A stretch of 59,761 nucleotides of DNA. It comes from Candidatus Cryosericum septentrionale (GTDB taxonomy: Bacteria > Caldisericota > Caldisericia > Cryosericales > Cryosericaceae). The translations under genes were made by a program, and so were the position numbers. The stretch lies in assembly GCF_003570995.1 (NCBI RefSeq), contig NZ_QXIY01000019.1, positions 1 to 59,761 of the forward strand, in the 5' to 3' direction. Positions 50,972 through 58,530 of the stretch are shown here, piece after piece. The notes under the pieces are model-generated. The model was not told where the DNA came from. It searched no databases and saw only the letters and a program-made list of their open reading frames with translations. Position 1 is the first letter of the stretch. Each line of letters starts with the position of its first letter.

Positions 50972-51001
50972 GGGTGAAAGACTTGAGAACCTGCTTCACC
51001 C
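50972..51001 (-). promoter_or_regulatory. hairpin in the tusA leader
   Basis: GGGTGAA (50972-50978) pairs with TTCACCC (50995-51001) around a 16-base loop, between the promoter and tusA. Function unknown; an operator or RNA regulatory element is possible. Confidence 0.4.
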
Positions 51002-51009
51002 AGCTGTGA

Positions 51010-51037
51010 ATATTATCACATATATTTCTTTACTCAA
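51010..51037 (-). promoter_or_regulatory. promoter for the sulfur-relay run
   Basis: TTGAGT (51032-51037) and TAATAT (51010-51015) on the minus strand are 16 bases apart in AT-rich sequence, directly downstream of the thrS terminator. Confidence 0.6.
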
Positions 51038-51079
51038 GATAGGCCAGTCTTGCGCTTATCTTGGTGGCTACCAATCTAG

Positions 51080-51127
51080 AGCACAAAGGCGCCGTCAGCA
51101 AAGTCTCGCTGACGGCGCCTTTGTGCT
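51080..51127. terminator. strong terminator between thrS and tusA
   Basis: A perfect 20-bp inverted repeat, with 8-base loop, whose outer parts are A-rich on one arm and T-rich on the other (AGCACAAAGG and CCTTTGTGCT). The inner GGCGCCGTCAGC stem followed by TTTGTGCT acts as a terminator for thrS and would also work in the other direction. Confidence 0.75.
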
Positions 51128-51224
51128 AAACAGGCTAAACAGAAGTGTCAGACCAACTTAATTGCTCCTGGTCACACGAGGGGAATACGACTAATCCCGA
51201 CGCGTTTCCTTATACGGCCCTGAG

Positions 51225-53150
51225 CTACGCAAAAATAACTTTGCGCCTTATTTCTTCTAGAAGACGCTCGATGAACTGGTCGACGGCCACCACACCTTGA
51301 TCGCCTTCATGCCGCATGCGCACGGCTACCGAGTCCACTGCTGCTTCCTTGGCGCCTATGACGGCAATGTACGGGACCTTCTGCATCTCGGCATCGCGGA
51401 TCTTCGCCTGCATCTTCTCCCTACGGATATCGATCTTGGCACGGATGCCACGTTCGACCAGTCTGGCGGTGATTGCCTTGGCATACTCTTCCTGCACGTC
51501 CGTGATGGGAACTACCTCGACCTGCACGGGAGCAAGCCAGAGAGGGAATGCACCAGCATACTGTTCGATGAGAGTCCCGAAGAACCGTTCCATGGAACCC
51601 AGCACAACACGGTGAAGCATGATCGGGCGATGTTCCTTGCCGTCTTCGCCGATGTAGGTGACGTCGAAACGCTCAGGCAGATTGAAATCGACCTGGACCG
51701 TCGGCCCCTGCCACTCGCGACCAATGGCGTCCACAAGCTTCAAATCGATCTTTGGTCCATAGAATACGCCTTCGCCTGGGTCGACCTTGTAGTCGAGATG
51801 CATTTCCTCAAGAGCCACCCTCAGGGCCTCGGTCGCCATCTGCCAGCCTTCATCGGTTCCGACAGAGTGTTCCGGGCGTGTGCTGAGATAGATGTTGTAC
51901 TTCGTGAATCCGAACGTCTCGATCATGTGACGGGTGAAGTCGAGCACTCCCTTGACCTCATCATTAAGCTGGTCCGGACGGACGAAGAGGTGAGCGTCGT
52001 CCTGAGTGAACCCACGCACGCGCAGAAGACCGTGAAGGACTCCCGACTTCTCGTAGCGATACACGGTGCCCAGTTCAGCCCACCGGAGCGGAAGATCACG
52101 ATAGCTGCGAACCTGCGACTTGTAGATGAGAATATGGAAGGGGCAGTTCATCGGCTTGAGCATGTACTGGTCCTCATCGACCTGGATTGGCGAGTACATG
52201 TTCTGCTGGTAGAAACCCCAGTGGCCAGAGGTTTTCCAGAGCTCGAGATTCGCTATGTGGGGCGTGTAGACGAATTCATACCCACGCTTGATGTGCTCAG
52301 CACGCCAGAAATCCTCGATTTCCTTGCGAACAATGGCTCCCTTGGGATGCCAGAAAATCAGTCCAGCGCCGGCCTGCTCCTGAATGCTGAAGAGGTCCAG
52401 CTGCTGCCCCAGCTTGCGATGGTCGCGCTTGGCAGCCTCTTCCCGGGCCGTGACAAAACCGACCAGCTCTTCCTTCGACGGGAAAGCCGTGCCATAGATG
52501 CGCTGAAGCATCTTGTTCTTCTCGTCCCCACGCCAATACGCACCTGCGATCGACAGAAGCTTGAAGTGCTTGAGGTAGCTGGTGGAAGGAATATGCGGTC
52601 CACGGCAGAGGTCTGTGAACGATCCCTGAGTGTAGAGCGAGACAGTCGTCGCAGGGATCTCCGAAAGGATCTCGACCTTGTACTGGTCGCCCCGCTCCTT
52701 GAAGAATTCGATGGCTTCAGGTATCGGCTTGTCTTGCCGGGTGAAATGCTCGCTGCGCTCAGTGATCTCGTGCATCTTCTGTTCGATTGCAGCGAGATCA
52801 TCGGGGGAAAGCGTCTTCGACATGTCGATGTCGTAGTAGAAACCATTGTCGATAGATGGTCCGATGGCAAGCTTGGCGTCCGGGTAGAGCTCCTTGATCG
52901 CCTCGGCCATGATGTGTGACGTACTGTGGCGAAGGATTTCGAGCCCGTCGCTGCTGGCAGTGCTCACAAGCTGGATGTCGTCGGCCGTGGATGGGATCGT
53001 CGTCAAGTCCACGAGCAAACCGCCAATCCTGGCAGCAACGATAGATCGCTTCTGCTGAGGAAAGAGCTTCTGAACAGCCGTGAGGATGGACTCGCCATCA
53101 GTGAAAGAATATTGAGACGATGCGTCGTCAACAACAATTCTGATATCCAT
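51225..53150 (-). CDS. thrS: threonyl-tRNA synthetase
   Basis: ThrS charges tRNA-Thr. The 641-residue protein has the TGS domain (1 to about 60), the editing domain with HSTSHIMAEAI and the SLYTQGSFTDLCRGPH segment, the class II catalytic core with motif 2 around YRYEKSGVLHGLLRVRGFTQDDAH and MNCPFH zinc-site residues, and the C-terminal anticodon domain. Length is standard. thrS next to infC-rpmI-rplT is an old arrangement, here interrupted by the sulfur run. No T-box leader is seen; tRNA-Val lies just upstream on the same strand. Confidence 0.98.
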   Translation of the reverse strand: MDIRIVVDDASSQYSFTDGESILTAVQKLFPQQKRSIVAARIGGLLVDLTTIPSTADDIQLVSTASSDGLEILRHSTSHIMAEAIKELYPDAKLAIGPSIDNGFYYDIDMSKTLSPDDLAAIEQKMHEITERSEHFTRQDKPIPEAIEFFKERGDQYKVEILSEIPATTVSLYTQGSFTDLCRGPHIPSTSYLKHFKLLSIAGAYWRGDEKNKMLQRIYGTAFPSKEELVGFVTAREEAAKRDHRKLGQQLDLFSIQEQAGAGLIFWHPKGAIVRKEIEDFWRAEHIKRGYEFVYTPHIANLELWKTSGHWGFYQQNMYSPIQVDEDQYMLKPMNCPFHILIYKSQVRSYRDLPLRWAELGTVYRYEKSGVLHGLLRVRGFTQDDAHLFVRPDQLNDEVKGVLDFTRHMIETFGFTKYNIYLSTRPEHSVGTDEGWQMATEALRVALEEMHLDYKVDPGEGVFYGPKIDLKLVDAIGREWQGPTVQVDFNLPERFDVTYIGEDGKEHRPIMLHRVVLGSMERFFGTLIEQYAGAFPLWLAPVQVEVVPITDVQEEYAKAITARLVERGIRAKIDIRREKMQAKIRDAEMQKVPYIAVIGAKEAAVDSVAVRMRHEGDQGVVAVDQFIERLLEEIRRKVIFA

Positions 53151-53172
53151 GTCCGCTCCTAGGAAACGCAGA

Positions 53173-53247
53173 TGGTGGGCGATAGAGGAATCGAACCTCT
53201 GACCTCTTCGGTGTCAACGAAGCGTTCTACCCCTGAACTAACCGCCC
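53173..53247 (-). tRNA. tRNA-Val (anticodon GAC)
   Basis: Acceptor GGGCGGT/ATCGCCC, D loop AGGGGTAGA, anticodon arm CTTCG-TTGACAC-CGAAG, T loop TTCGATT, encoded CCA. It lies 22 bases before thrS and is probably co-transcribed with it. Confidence 0.95.
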
Positions 53248-53266
53248 ACAAAACCGGACTTGCTGT

Positions 53267-53294
53267 AGTATACACAGAACACGCACGGCTGCAA
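53267..53294 (-). promoter_or_regulatory. promoter for tRNA-Val and thrS
   Basis: TTGCAG (53289-53294) and TATACT (53267-53272) on the minus strand, 16 bases apart, end about 20 bases before the tRNA. Confidence 0.6.
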
Positions 53295-53401
53295 GCCCTC
53301 TGACTCGGGGCTGCCCGCTTGCCACAACCCAAGAGGCCTTGAACCCTCTGGTTTTTGTTCGAGCGGGCCAGAATAGCCATCTTGCTGCTGTGACATAGGA
53401 G

Positions 53402-53424
53402 TATACTATTGTTTGCATGCAAAC
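53402..53424 (+). promoter_or_regulatory. possible nth promoter and palindromic operator
   Basis: A -10-like TATACT (53402-53407) is followed directly by a perfect 14-base palindrome GTTTGCATGCAAAC (53411-53424), about 20 bases before the nth start. It sits at the expected transcription start, where a repressor would act. Confidence 0.4.
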
Positions 53425-53445
53425 GTCAAGTAAGGGGAGATCGAG

Positions 53446-54102
53446 ATGCGATTCACAGCGCAGAAGCACATTCGACAGGTAGTGACCATACTCGAGAAAA
53501 CCTATCCCGACAGAGGCACCGCACTAGAGTTCAGGGACCCATGGCAGCTGCTTACGGCAACGATACTCAGCGCCCAGTGCACAGACATCATGGTCAACAA
53601 GGTTACCCCACGTCTGTTTGCTGCCTATCCCAGCGTATGCGCTCTGGGTCACGCCGATATTCTTGCTGTCGAAGAGATCGTCAAGCCGACCGGCTTCTTT
53701 CACAACAAGGCGAAGGCAATCGTTGCCGCATCCCTCGAGCTCTGTGAGAAATGGGGAGGCACGGTGACTCCCGAGATGGATTTTCTTACCGGACTCCCTG
53801 GCATCGGACGCAAGACCGCCAACGTTGTGCTTGCGCATGCGTTCGGTAAGCAGGCTGTTGTAGTCGACACGCATGTCAAGCGTCTGGCCTACCGCATCGG
53901 ACTGAGCGAGAGCCTTGTTCCGGAGAAAGTGGAACAGGACATCATGGCTGTGGTTGCTGAGAGCCACTGGAACTCCCTCTGTGACGCACTAATTGCCCAC
54001 GGGCGATCTGCCTGCAATGCTCGCACACCGGATTGCGACGCTTGCGCCATTACCGGGCTTTGTCCGAAGAACGGCGTGCCAGACGTGAAGGCTCCGCGCT
54101 GA
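53446..54102 (+). CDS. nth: endonuclease III (DNA glycosylase/AP lyase)
   Basis: Nth removes oxidised pyrimidines and cleaves AP sites. The 218-residue protein has the helix-hairpin-helix LPGIGRKTA (117-125) with catalytic K123, Asp D141 in VVVDTHVKR, and the [4Fe-4S] loop C190-x6-C197-x2-C200-x5-C206. Length and motifs are complete. It stands alone on the + strand between divergent minus-strand transcripts. Its 3' end overlaps a possible small minus-strand frame. Confidence 0.97.
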   Translation: MRFTAQKHIRQVVTILEKTYPDRGTALEFRDPWQLLTATILSAQCTDIMVNKVTPRLFAAYPSVCALGHADILAVEEIVKPTGFFHNKAKAIVAASLELCEKWGGTVTPEMDFLTGLPGIGRKTANVVLAHAFGKQAVVVDTHVKRLAYRIGLSESLVPEKVEQDIMAVVAESHWNSLCDALIAHGRSACNARTPDCDACAITGLCPKNGVPDVKAPR

Positions 54103-54283
54103 CAGAGGGGATTCCCAGTTGTGCGAGCAGGTCAAGGAACCAACTGGAGCGGTAGCCGGGCCGCAGGCCTACTACAGCTGACGAAGCGAGCGTGCGCAAT
54201 TCGTCGAGAGACGGGAAGAGATACAGGTCGTTGACCTGCGACATGCCGGGACCAGCCACGTCCGACAAAATGCAACAGGCCAC
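54050..54283 (-). CDS. small ORF downstream of mtnA, possible DNA glycosylase remnant
   Basis: A 77-residue frame begins at GTG behind GAGAAGG and overlaps the end of nth by about 50 bases. The segment LYLFPSLDELRTLASS, then VVGLRPGYRSSWFLDLLAQLG, faintly recalls the FP-x-PE-x-L and LGLGYRA region of OGG/AlkA-type glycosylases, but the helix-hairpin-helix and catalytic Asp are absent. It may be a decayed glycosylase or not a gene at all. The rest of the 54103-54342 gap shows nothing else. Confidence 0.25.
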   Translation of the reverse strand: MACCILSDVAGPGMSQVNDLYLFPSLDELRTLASSAVVGLRPGYRSSWFLDLLAQLGIPSVSAEPSRLARRSSDKAR

Positions 54284-54342
54284 GGTCGCGACACCTTCTC
54301 TGGTGACGGTCCGTGGCCTGGTTGTACCAAGGTTGCTCTTGC

Positions 54343-55371
54343 TCAGGCTCGCTCCCAGTTGCCGAAGGGATGTCTGAAAACACCACGTTCAGTGACGATA
54401 CCCGAAAGCAGCTCGTGGGGGGTCACGTCGAACGACGGGTTGAAGGCATGTGCGCCTTCTGCGGCAACACGCTGGCCTGCAAATGACAAGACCTCATTCT
54501 CGTCGCGCTGTTCGATGGGGATTTCGGCGCCCGAAGCAATCGAAAAATCGAAGGAACTCAACGGTGCCGCCGTGTAAAACGGCAGCCCATGGTACTTGGC
54601 CAGGACGGCCAGCTGGTAGGTCCCAATCTTGTTGGCGAAGTCACCATTCGAGGCGATGCGGTCGGCACCCACGATGACCTTGGTGACCATCCCATGCAAC
54701 ATCATGAAGCCGGCCATTCCGTCAGTAATAAGATGGAACGGGATACCTGCGGTCACGAGTTCCAGAGCCGTCAATCGTGCTCCCTGAAGGTACGGCCGCG
54801 TCTCGAGGGCAATGACCTGAATCTTCCTGCCTTGCTTGAACGCTTCGTTGATAGAACCAAACGCTGTGCCATATCGATAGGTCGCAAGAGCGCCGGTATT
54901 GCAGATAGTCAGGATGGTGTCTCCGTCTTCGAACAGTTCGGCACCGTGCTTCGACAGAGCGAGATTGCAGTCCTCGTCGTCCTGGGCCAGCCTGCCGGCG
55001 AACGTTGCAAGCTCATCGGCCGCTGCCTCTGGGTTCTTGCCGAGACTCGGCGCTCCGTCGGCGAGAGACCGATCGACGGCCCAGGCAAGGTTCACGGCAG
55101 TGGGCCGGGCGCTCTTAAGATAGGCACCGGCGTCGAGGACAAACTGTGCAGGCTGCGGAGTCGTCAGCGCCTCTCGGGCAGCCAGAGCCATACCATAGGC
55201 GCCAGCGACGCCAATTGCGGGAGCCCCGCGAGTGTTCATATTCTTGATGACCGAATAGACATCCCTGTAGGACGTACACTCGATCCACTCAATCTCGAAG
55301 GGCAGCCTGAGCTGGTCGAGTACACGCAGACTAGAGCCTGTCCACAACAGGCTCCGGAGTTCTTGACTCAT
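54343..55371 (-). CDS. mtnA: S-methyl-5-thioribose-1-phosphate isomerase
   Basis: MtnA isomerises methylthioribose-1-phosphate to methylthioribulose-1-phosphate in methionine salvage from MTA. The 342-residue protein has NTRGAPAIGVAGAYG, catalytic C157 in ICNTGALAT and D237 in GADRIASNGDF. These distinguish it from eIF2B-type relatives and fit MtnA. No other mtn gene is adjacent, but the phosphorylase at 57697-58530 could provide its substrate. It lies 16 bases after rpmB. Confidence 0.93.
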   Translation of the reverse strand: MSQELRSLLWTGSSLRVLDQLRLPFEIEWIECTSYRDVYSVIKNMNTRGAPAIGVAGAYGMALAAREALTTPQPAQFVLDAGAYLKSARPTAVNLAWAVDRSLADGAPSLGKNPEAAADELATFAGRLAQDDEDCNLALSKHGAELFEDGDTILTICNTGALATYRYGTAFGSINEAFKQGRKIQVIALETRPYLQGARLTALELVTAGIPFHLITDGMAGFMMLHGMVTKVIVGADRIASNGDFANKIGTYQLAVLAKYHGLPFYTAAPLSSFDFSIASGAEIPIEQRDENEVLSFAGQRVAAEGAHAFNPSFDVTPHELLSGIVTERGVFRHPFGNWERA

Positions 55372-55387
55372 TCGTTGAAGCGTCGAA

Positions 55388-55573
55388 TCAGGCTGTGGCC
55401 TTCAGCTTCTTGAGACACTTGCCGCACACGCGAATCCTTTGAACCCTGCCGTTCATCTCTACCTGTACTGTGTGAAGATTCGGCAGGAAACGACGAGAAC
55501 TGCGCCGAATGGAATGGCTGACCGTGTTGCCTACCATTGGACCCTTGCCACAAATAGTACATACTCTGCTCAT
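55388..55573 (-). CDS. rpmB: 50S ribosomal protein L28
   Basis: A 61-residue L28 with a zinc-binding Cys set, CTIC near the N-terminus and CGKC near the C-terminus, and [19 protein letters not shown]. This is the zinc-containing form of L28. Divergent from the Asp23-family gene, a neighbourhood shared with Firmicutes. Confidence 0.96.
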   Translation of the reverse strand: MSRVCTICGKGPMVGNTVSHSIRRSSRRFLPNLHTVQVEMNGRVQRIRVCGKCLKKLKATA

Positions 55574-55603
55574 TTCGATGGACCTCCATGAAAAAGTAGG
55601 TTA

Positions 55604-55631
55604 ATTCTACGTCAAAGGCCAACGAATTCAA
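55604..55631 (-). promoter_or_regulatory. promoter for rpmB-mtnA
   Basis: TTGAAT (55626-55631) and TAGAAT (55604-55609) on the minus strand, 16 bases apart, lie in the divergent gap. Confidence 0.6.
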
Positions 55632-55640
55632 GTTTGGTGG

Positions 55641-55646
55641 TATAAT
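55641..55646 (+). promoter_or_regulatory. -10 element for the Asp23/FakA/nucleoside run
   Basis: A consensus TATAAT lies about 30 bases before the Asp23-family start. No good -35 is visible; it lies 9 bases from the opposing rpmB -35. Confidence 0.5.
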
Positions 55647-55676
55647 CGAATACCACATTTTGCCTGGAGAGTGGAT

Positions 55677-56039
55677 ATGAGTGATACAAAAGGTAAAGTT
55701 GTTCTCAGCAGGAACGCAATGGAGGAAATCCTCCGGCTGGCTACCCTGAATGTTTACGGCGTGACAGGGCTGGCTCCCGTCACATTCGCCGAACGCTTCA
55801 CTGGCGCTCTTGCGCTTCTGTCGACACCGAAGGGCGTCGATGCTCAGATCAGAAAGGACGGCACGATCGAGGTGACCGTTCATGTCCGGCTCCAATATGG
55901 TCTTCGTGTTTCCGAAGTCGCGCGTACCATTGCATCACAGGTTCGCTATGTCTTCTGCAGTATGACGGGGATTGCGCAGGAGAGAGTCGACCTGAACGTC
56001 GTGGTCTGGTCCATTCGCGTCGAAAACGAAAACGAATAG
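55677..56039 (+). CDS. Asp23/Gls24 family envelope stress protein
   Basis: A 120-residue Asp23/Gls24 (DUF322) protein: GKVVLSRNAMEEILRLATLNVYGVTGLA and TIEVTVHVRLQYGLRVSEVARTIASQVRY. Members such as YloU are associated with the membrane and envelope homeostasis. ATG at 55677 was chosen over GTG at 55671 from the GGAG spacing. The order rpmB, Asp23, FakA-like matches B. subtilis rpmB-yloU-yloV. Confidence 0.9.
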   Translation: MSDTKGKVVLSRNAMEEILRLATLNVYGVTGLAPVTFAERFTGALALLSTPKGVDAQIRKDGTIEVTVHVRLQYGLRVSEVARTIASQVRYVFCSMTGIAQERVDLNVVVWSIRVENENE

Positions 56040-56059
56040 CAACACTTCCGGAGGATATC

Positions 56060-57697
56060 TTGAAAGAAATCGGTTACAGTGAGCTTGAGGCTCTGTTCAC
56101 GGCTGCTCTCGCCAGCCTCGAATCCCGCAAAGCCTTTATCAACAGCCTGAACGTTTTTCCCGTGCCCGACGGAGACACCGGCACGAACATGTCCCTCACC
56201 CTCCGGACTGCTCTGGAGGAAGTCCAGAAGAGTCAGCCCAAGTCCATGAAAGAGTTGGTCTCGACGTTGTCCGCCGGATCCCTCATTGGGGCGCGCGGAA
56301 ATTCAGGCGTCATCCTGTCACAGATTATCCGTGGCATGGCAACGGCAGCTGACAGCAAGCCGGTGCTAACGACGACAGATTTCACACAGATGCTCACCAA
56401 AGCGACCGAGGTAGCATATAAGGCGGTGGTCACGCCTGTAGAAGGAACCATCCTGACCGTCGTCAGACGCATGGCCGAGAGTGCGGCCGGGCTGCAGCAG
56501 GAAGACTACACGGATTACCTGGCAGAGGTCATCAGGACAGGAAGACAAGCGGTCAAGGAGACGACTGGGCAACTTCCCGCACTGGCAGAAGCCCATGTGG
56601 TGGATGCCGGGGCCGAGGGCCTTGTGACACTCCTGGAAGGTATGTTGATGAGCCTCCGGGGTGAGACGGTCGTCTCCGAGAAATTGACACTCAAGGATGA
56701 GAGCAAGGAGCATGTTGGCCCGCAGGACCTGACGTATCGTTATGACACTGTGATCCTGGTGGCTTCCGACACGCTGCCGGAAACCGAAGTCCGTGCGAAA
56801 CTGACCGAACGTGGCGACAGCCTTGTCATGGCCTCGGCAGGCGGCCTTACCAAGATCCATGTCCACACCAACGAGCCGTACGACACCATCCAGTACCTCA
56901 TGAAGTTTGCTCCGATACGGGAGGGGCACATCGAGGACATGCAATACCAGGCAAACGAGTATGCCGGCGGTCCGGCATCCGGGACGGGTTCTTCCTCAAA
57001 GCCACTCGCTTCGACGGAGGGCTGCGCTGACGATAACGTGCAGCGTGCATACGTGGTAGTGTCACCGGGGCCCGGATTTGACGAGATTTTCCGCAAACTT
57101 GGAGCGCAGATCATCGTGGCCGGCGGCGACACGATGAATCCACCGACTGAGGCTTTCGTCGACCCCATCAAGGCGTGCAACGCCAAGTCTTTCATTGTCT
57201 TCCCAAACAACAAGAATATCATCATGGCCGCACAACAGGCCGCCGACCTCATCGACAAGGACGTGCAAGTGTTGAACGCTCGCCACCCGGTGCAGGCTAT
57301 TAGTGCGCTGGTCCAGCTGGCTTCCTGTGGTCCCGATGACGACTGTATGGCAGTCGCAAACCAGGCTATTGATGCCACAGATTTCTTTGCGGTCACGTGT
57401 GCAACCAAGAATGCCACGGTCTGTGGAATGCTTGTCCACGAGGGCGACTATATGCTGTTCGTAGACGACAAGTTTGTGGGACTTGGACAGTCGGTCGAGG
57501 GAGCGCTGGTGCACCTCAGCGAGTCCCCCATCTCTTGGGATGACAAGTCTCTCGTATCGGTTTACCGGGGCGCCGATTTTGCTGAAGCGCCATTCGATGC
57601 GCTCGTTGCGACGTTGACCCGGCAATTCCCTGATCTTGAGATCCAGCCTTACTACGGAGGACAGGCCTTCTACGGCGTCGTGGGGTCGGTCGAGTAA
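56060..57697 (+). CDS. FakA-like kinase (DhaL plus DegV-like domains, YloV family)
   Basis: A 545-residue protein. The N-terminal DhaL/DAK2 domain (about 1-205) carries the nucleotide and Mg motif NVFPVPDGDTGTNMS (31-45) and GARGNSGVILSQ; a middle domain and a C-terminal DAK1-like region follow. In S. aureus the homologue FakA phosphorylates fatty acids bound by FakB (a DegV protein). No fakB is in the window. It starts with TTG 5 bases after GGAGG, and the purine phosphorylase ATG overlaps its last base. Confidence 0.88.
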   Translation: MKEIGYSELEALFTAALASLESRKAFINSLNVFPVPDGDTGTNMSLTLRTALEEVQKSQPKSMKELVSTLSAGSLIGARGNSGVILSQIIRGMATAADSKPVLTTTDFTQMLTKATEVAYKAVVTPVEGTILTVVRRMAESAAGLQQEDYTDYLAEVIRTGRQAVKETTGQLPALAEAHVVDAGAEGLVTLLEGMLMSLRGETVVSEKLTLKDESKEHVGPQDLTYRYDTVILVASDTLPETEVRAKLTERGDSLVMASAGGLTKIHVHTNEPYDTIQYLMKFAPIREGHIEDMQYQANEYAGGPASGTGSSSKPLASTEGCADDNVQRAYVVVSPGPGFDEIFRKLGAQIIVAGGDTMNPPTEAFVDPIKACNAKSFIVFPNNKNIIMAAQQAADLIDKDVQVLNARHPVQAISALVQLASCGPDDDCMAVANQAIDATDFFAVTCATKNATVCGMLVHEGDYMLFVDDKFVGLGQSVEGALVHLSESPISWDDKSLVSVYRGADFAEAPFDALVATLTRQFPDLEIQPYYGGQAFYGVVGSVE

Positions 57698-58530
57698 TGG
57701 ACAGCGCTCAGCTGAGACAACAGGTGACGATCGCCGTCGACAGCCTGACACGACGTATCGGGCAGTCGTACGAGGTTACTGTCATCCTCGGATCTGGTCT
57801 GTCGAGCTTCGTGGACCGGATGGATGCACGGACGGTCGTTCCCTACGTCGAGATTCCGGGGTTCCCCGTGTCGACAGTCAAGGGGCATGCCAGCGAGGTT
57901 GTCGCCGGGAGCATCGGTGGGCACAAAGTCCTGTGTTTTGCAGGTCGCTTTCATTACTACGAGGGCTATGACGCTGCCACGGTGACCATCCCTGTACGGG
58001 TTGCCCAAGCCCTGGGTGTCCGCACTGCTCTCTTTACGAATGCGGCGGGCGGCATTGCAGATCGTCTGCGACTGGGGGACCTCATGGTCATCGAAGACCA
58101 TCTCAACTTGCTTACCGCAGACAGTCCACTTCGAGGTCTTGCCGACGAGGTTTTCGGCTCCAAATTCGTGAACATGTATAGTGCATATGACCCCACGGTC
58201 ACGCGAGCGCTCAAATCGGTAGGCGAACGTCGTTCGTTGCCGATTGCGTCCGGCGTCTATGCAGCGCTGTCTGGGCCTCAGTTCGAGACCCGTGCAGAGA
58301 TTAGAATGCTGCGGATTCTAGGAGCTGATGCGGTCGGCATGTCCACGATTCCCGAGGTGATTGTGGCAAACCAGGCTGGCATGCGCGTTGGCGGCGTCTC
58401 GGTCATTACGGACCTTGCGACCGATACGGTCACTGAGCTGAGTCATGACCAGGTGCTCGCCACGGCCCGATGTGCCGATGAACACCTGGCAGAGTTGCTG
58501 GCCGGTGTCATCGAGGGGGCCGAGTGGTGA
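57697..58530 (+). CDS. punA: purine nucleoside phosphorylase family protein, Asp at base site
   Basis: A 277-residue trimeric-type PNP/MTAP family enzyme that cleaves purine nucleosides with phosphate. Motifs: GSGLSSF (32-38), GRFHYYEGY (H86), TNAAGGI, GPQFETRAEI with E197, GADAVGMSTIPEV. The Asn that normally recognises 6-oxopurines (LTNMAAG in typical PNP) is Asp239 here, in VITDLATD. Asp at this site occurs in MTA phosphorylase and is linked to 6-aminopurines, so adenosine or MTA may be the true substrate. The symbol reflects overall family only. Its stop overlaps the next gene start. Confidence 0.85.
   Translation: MDSAQLRQQVTIAVDSLTRRIGQSYEVTVILGSGLSSFVDRMDARTVVPYVEIPGFPVSTVKGHASEVVAGSIGGHKVLCFAGRFHYYEGYDAATVTIPVRVAQALGVRTALFTNAAGGIADRLRLGDLMVIEDHLNLLTADSPLRGLADEVFGSKFVNMYSAYDPTVTRALKSVGERRSLPIASGVYAALSGPQFETRAEIRMLRILGADAVGMSTIPEVIVANQAGMRVGGVSVITDLATDTVTELSHDQVLATARCADEHLAELLAGVIEGAEW

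Noticed and set aside
51297..52919. A 540-codon open frame on the + strand opposite thrS
   Set aside because: It is exactly antisense to the well-supported thrS coding sequence, has no family resemblance, and such frames are expected from GC-rich codon bias.
53151..53445. A T-box leader upstream of thrS
   Set aside because: The region holds a complete tRNA-Val gene and a promoter; no T-box sequence or antiterminator was seen.
54132..54386. An 84-codon minus-strand frame across the mtnA 3' end
   Set aside because: Arg/Pro-rich translation in a different frame from mtnA with no ribosome binding site; likely chance.
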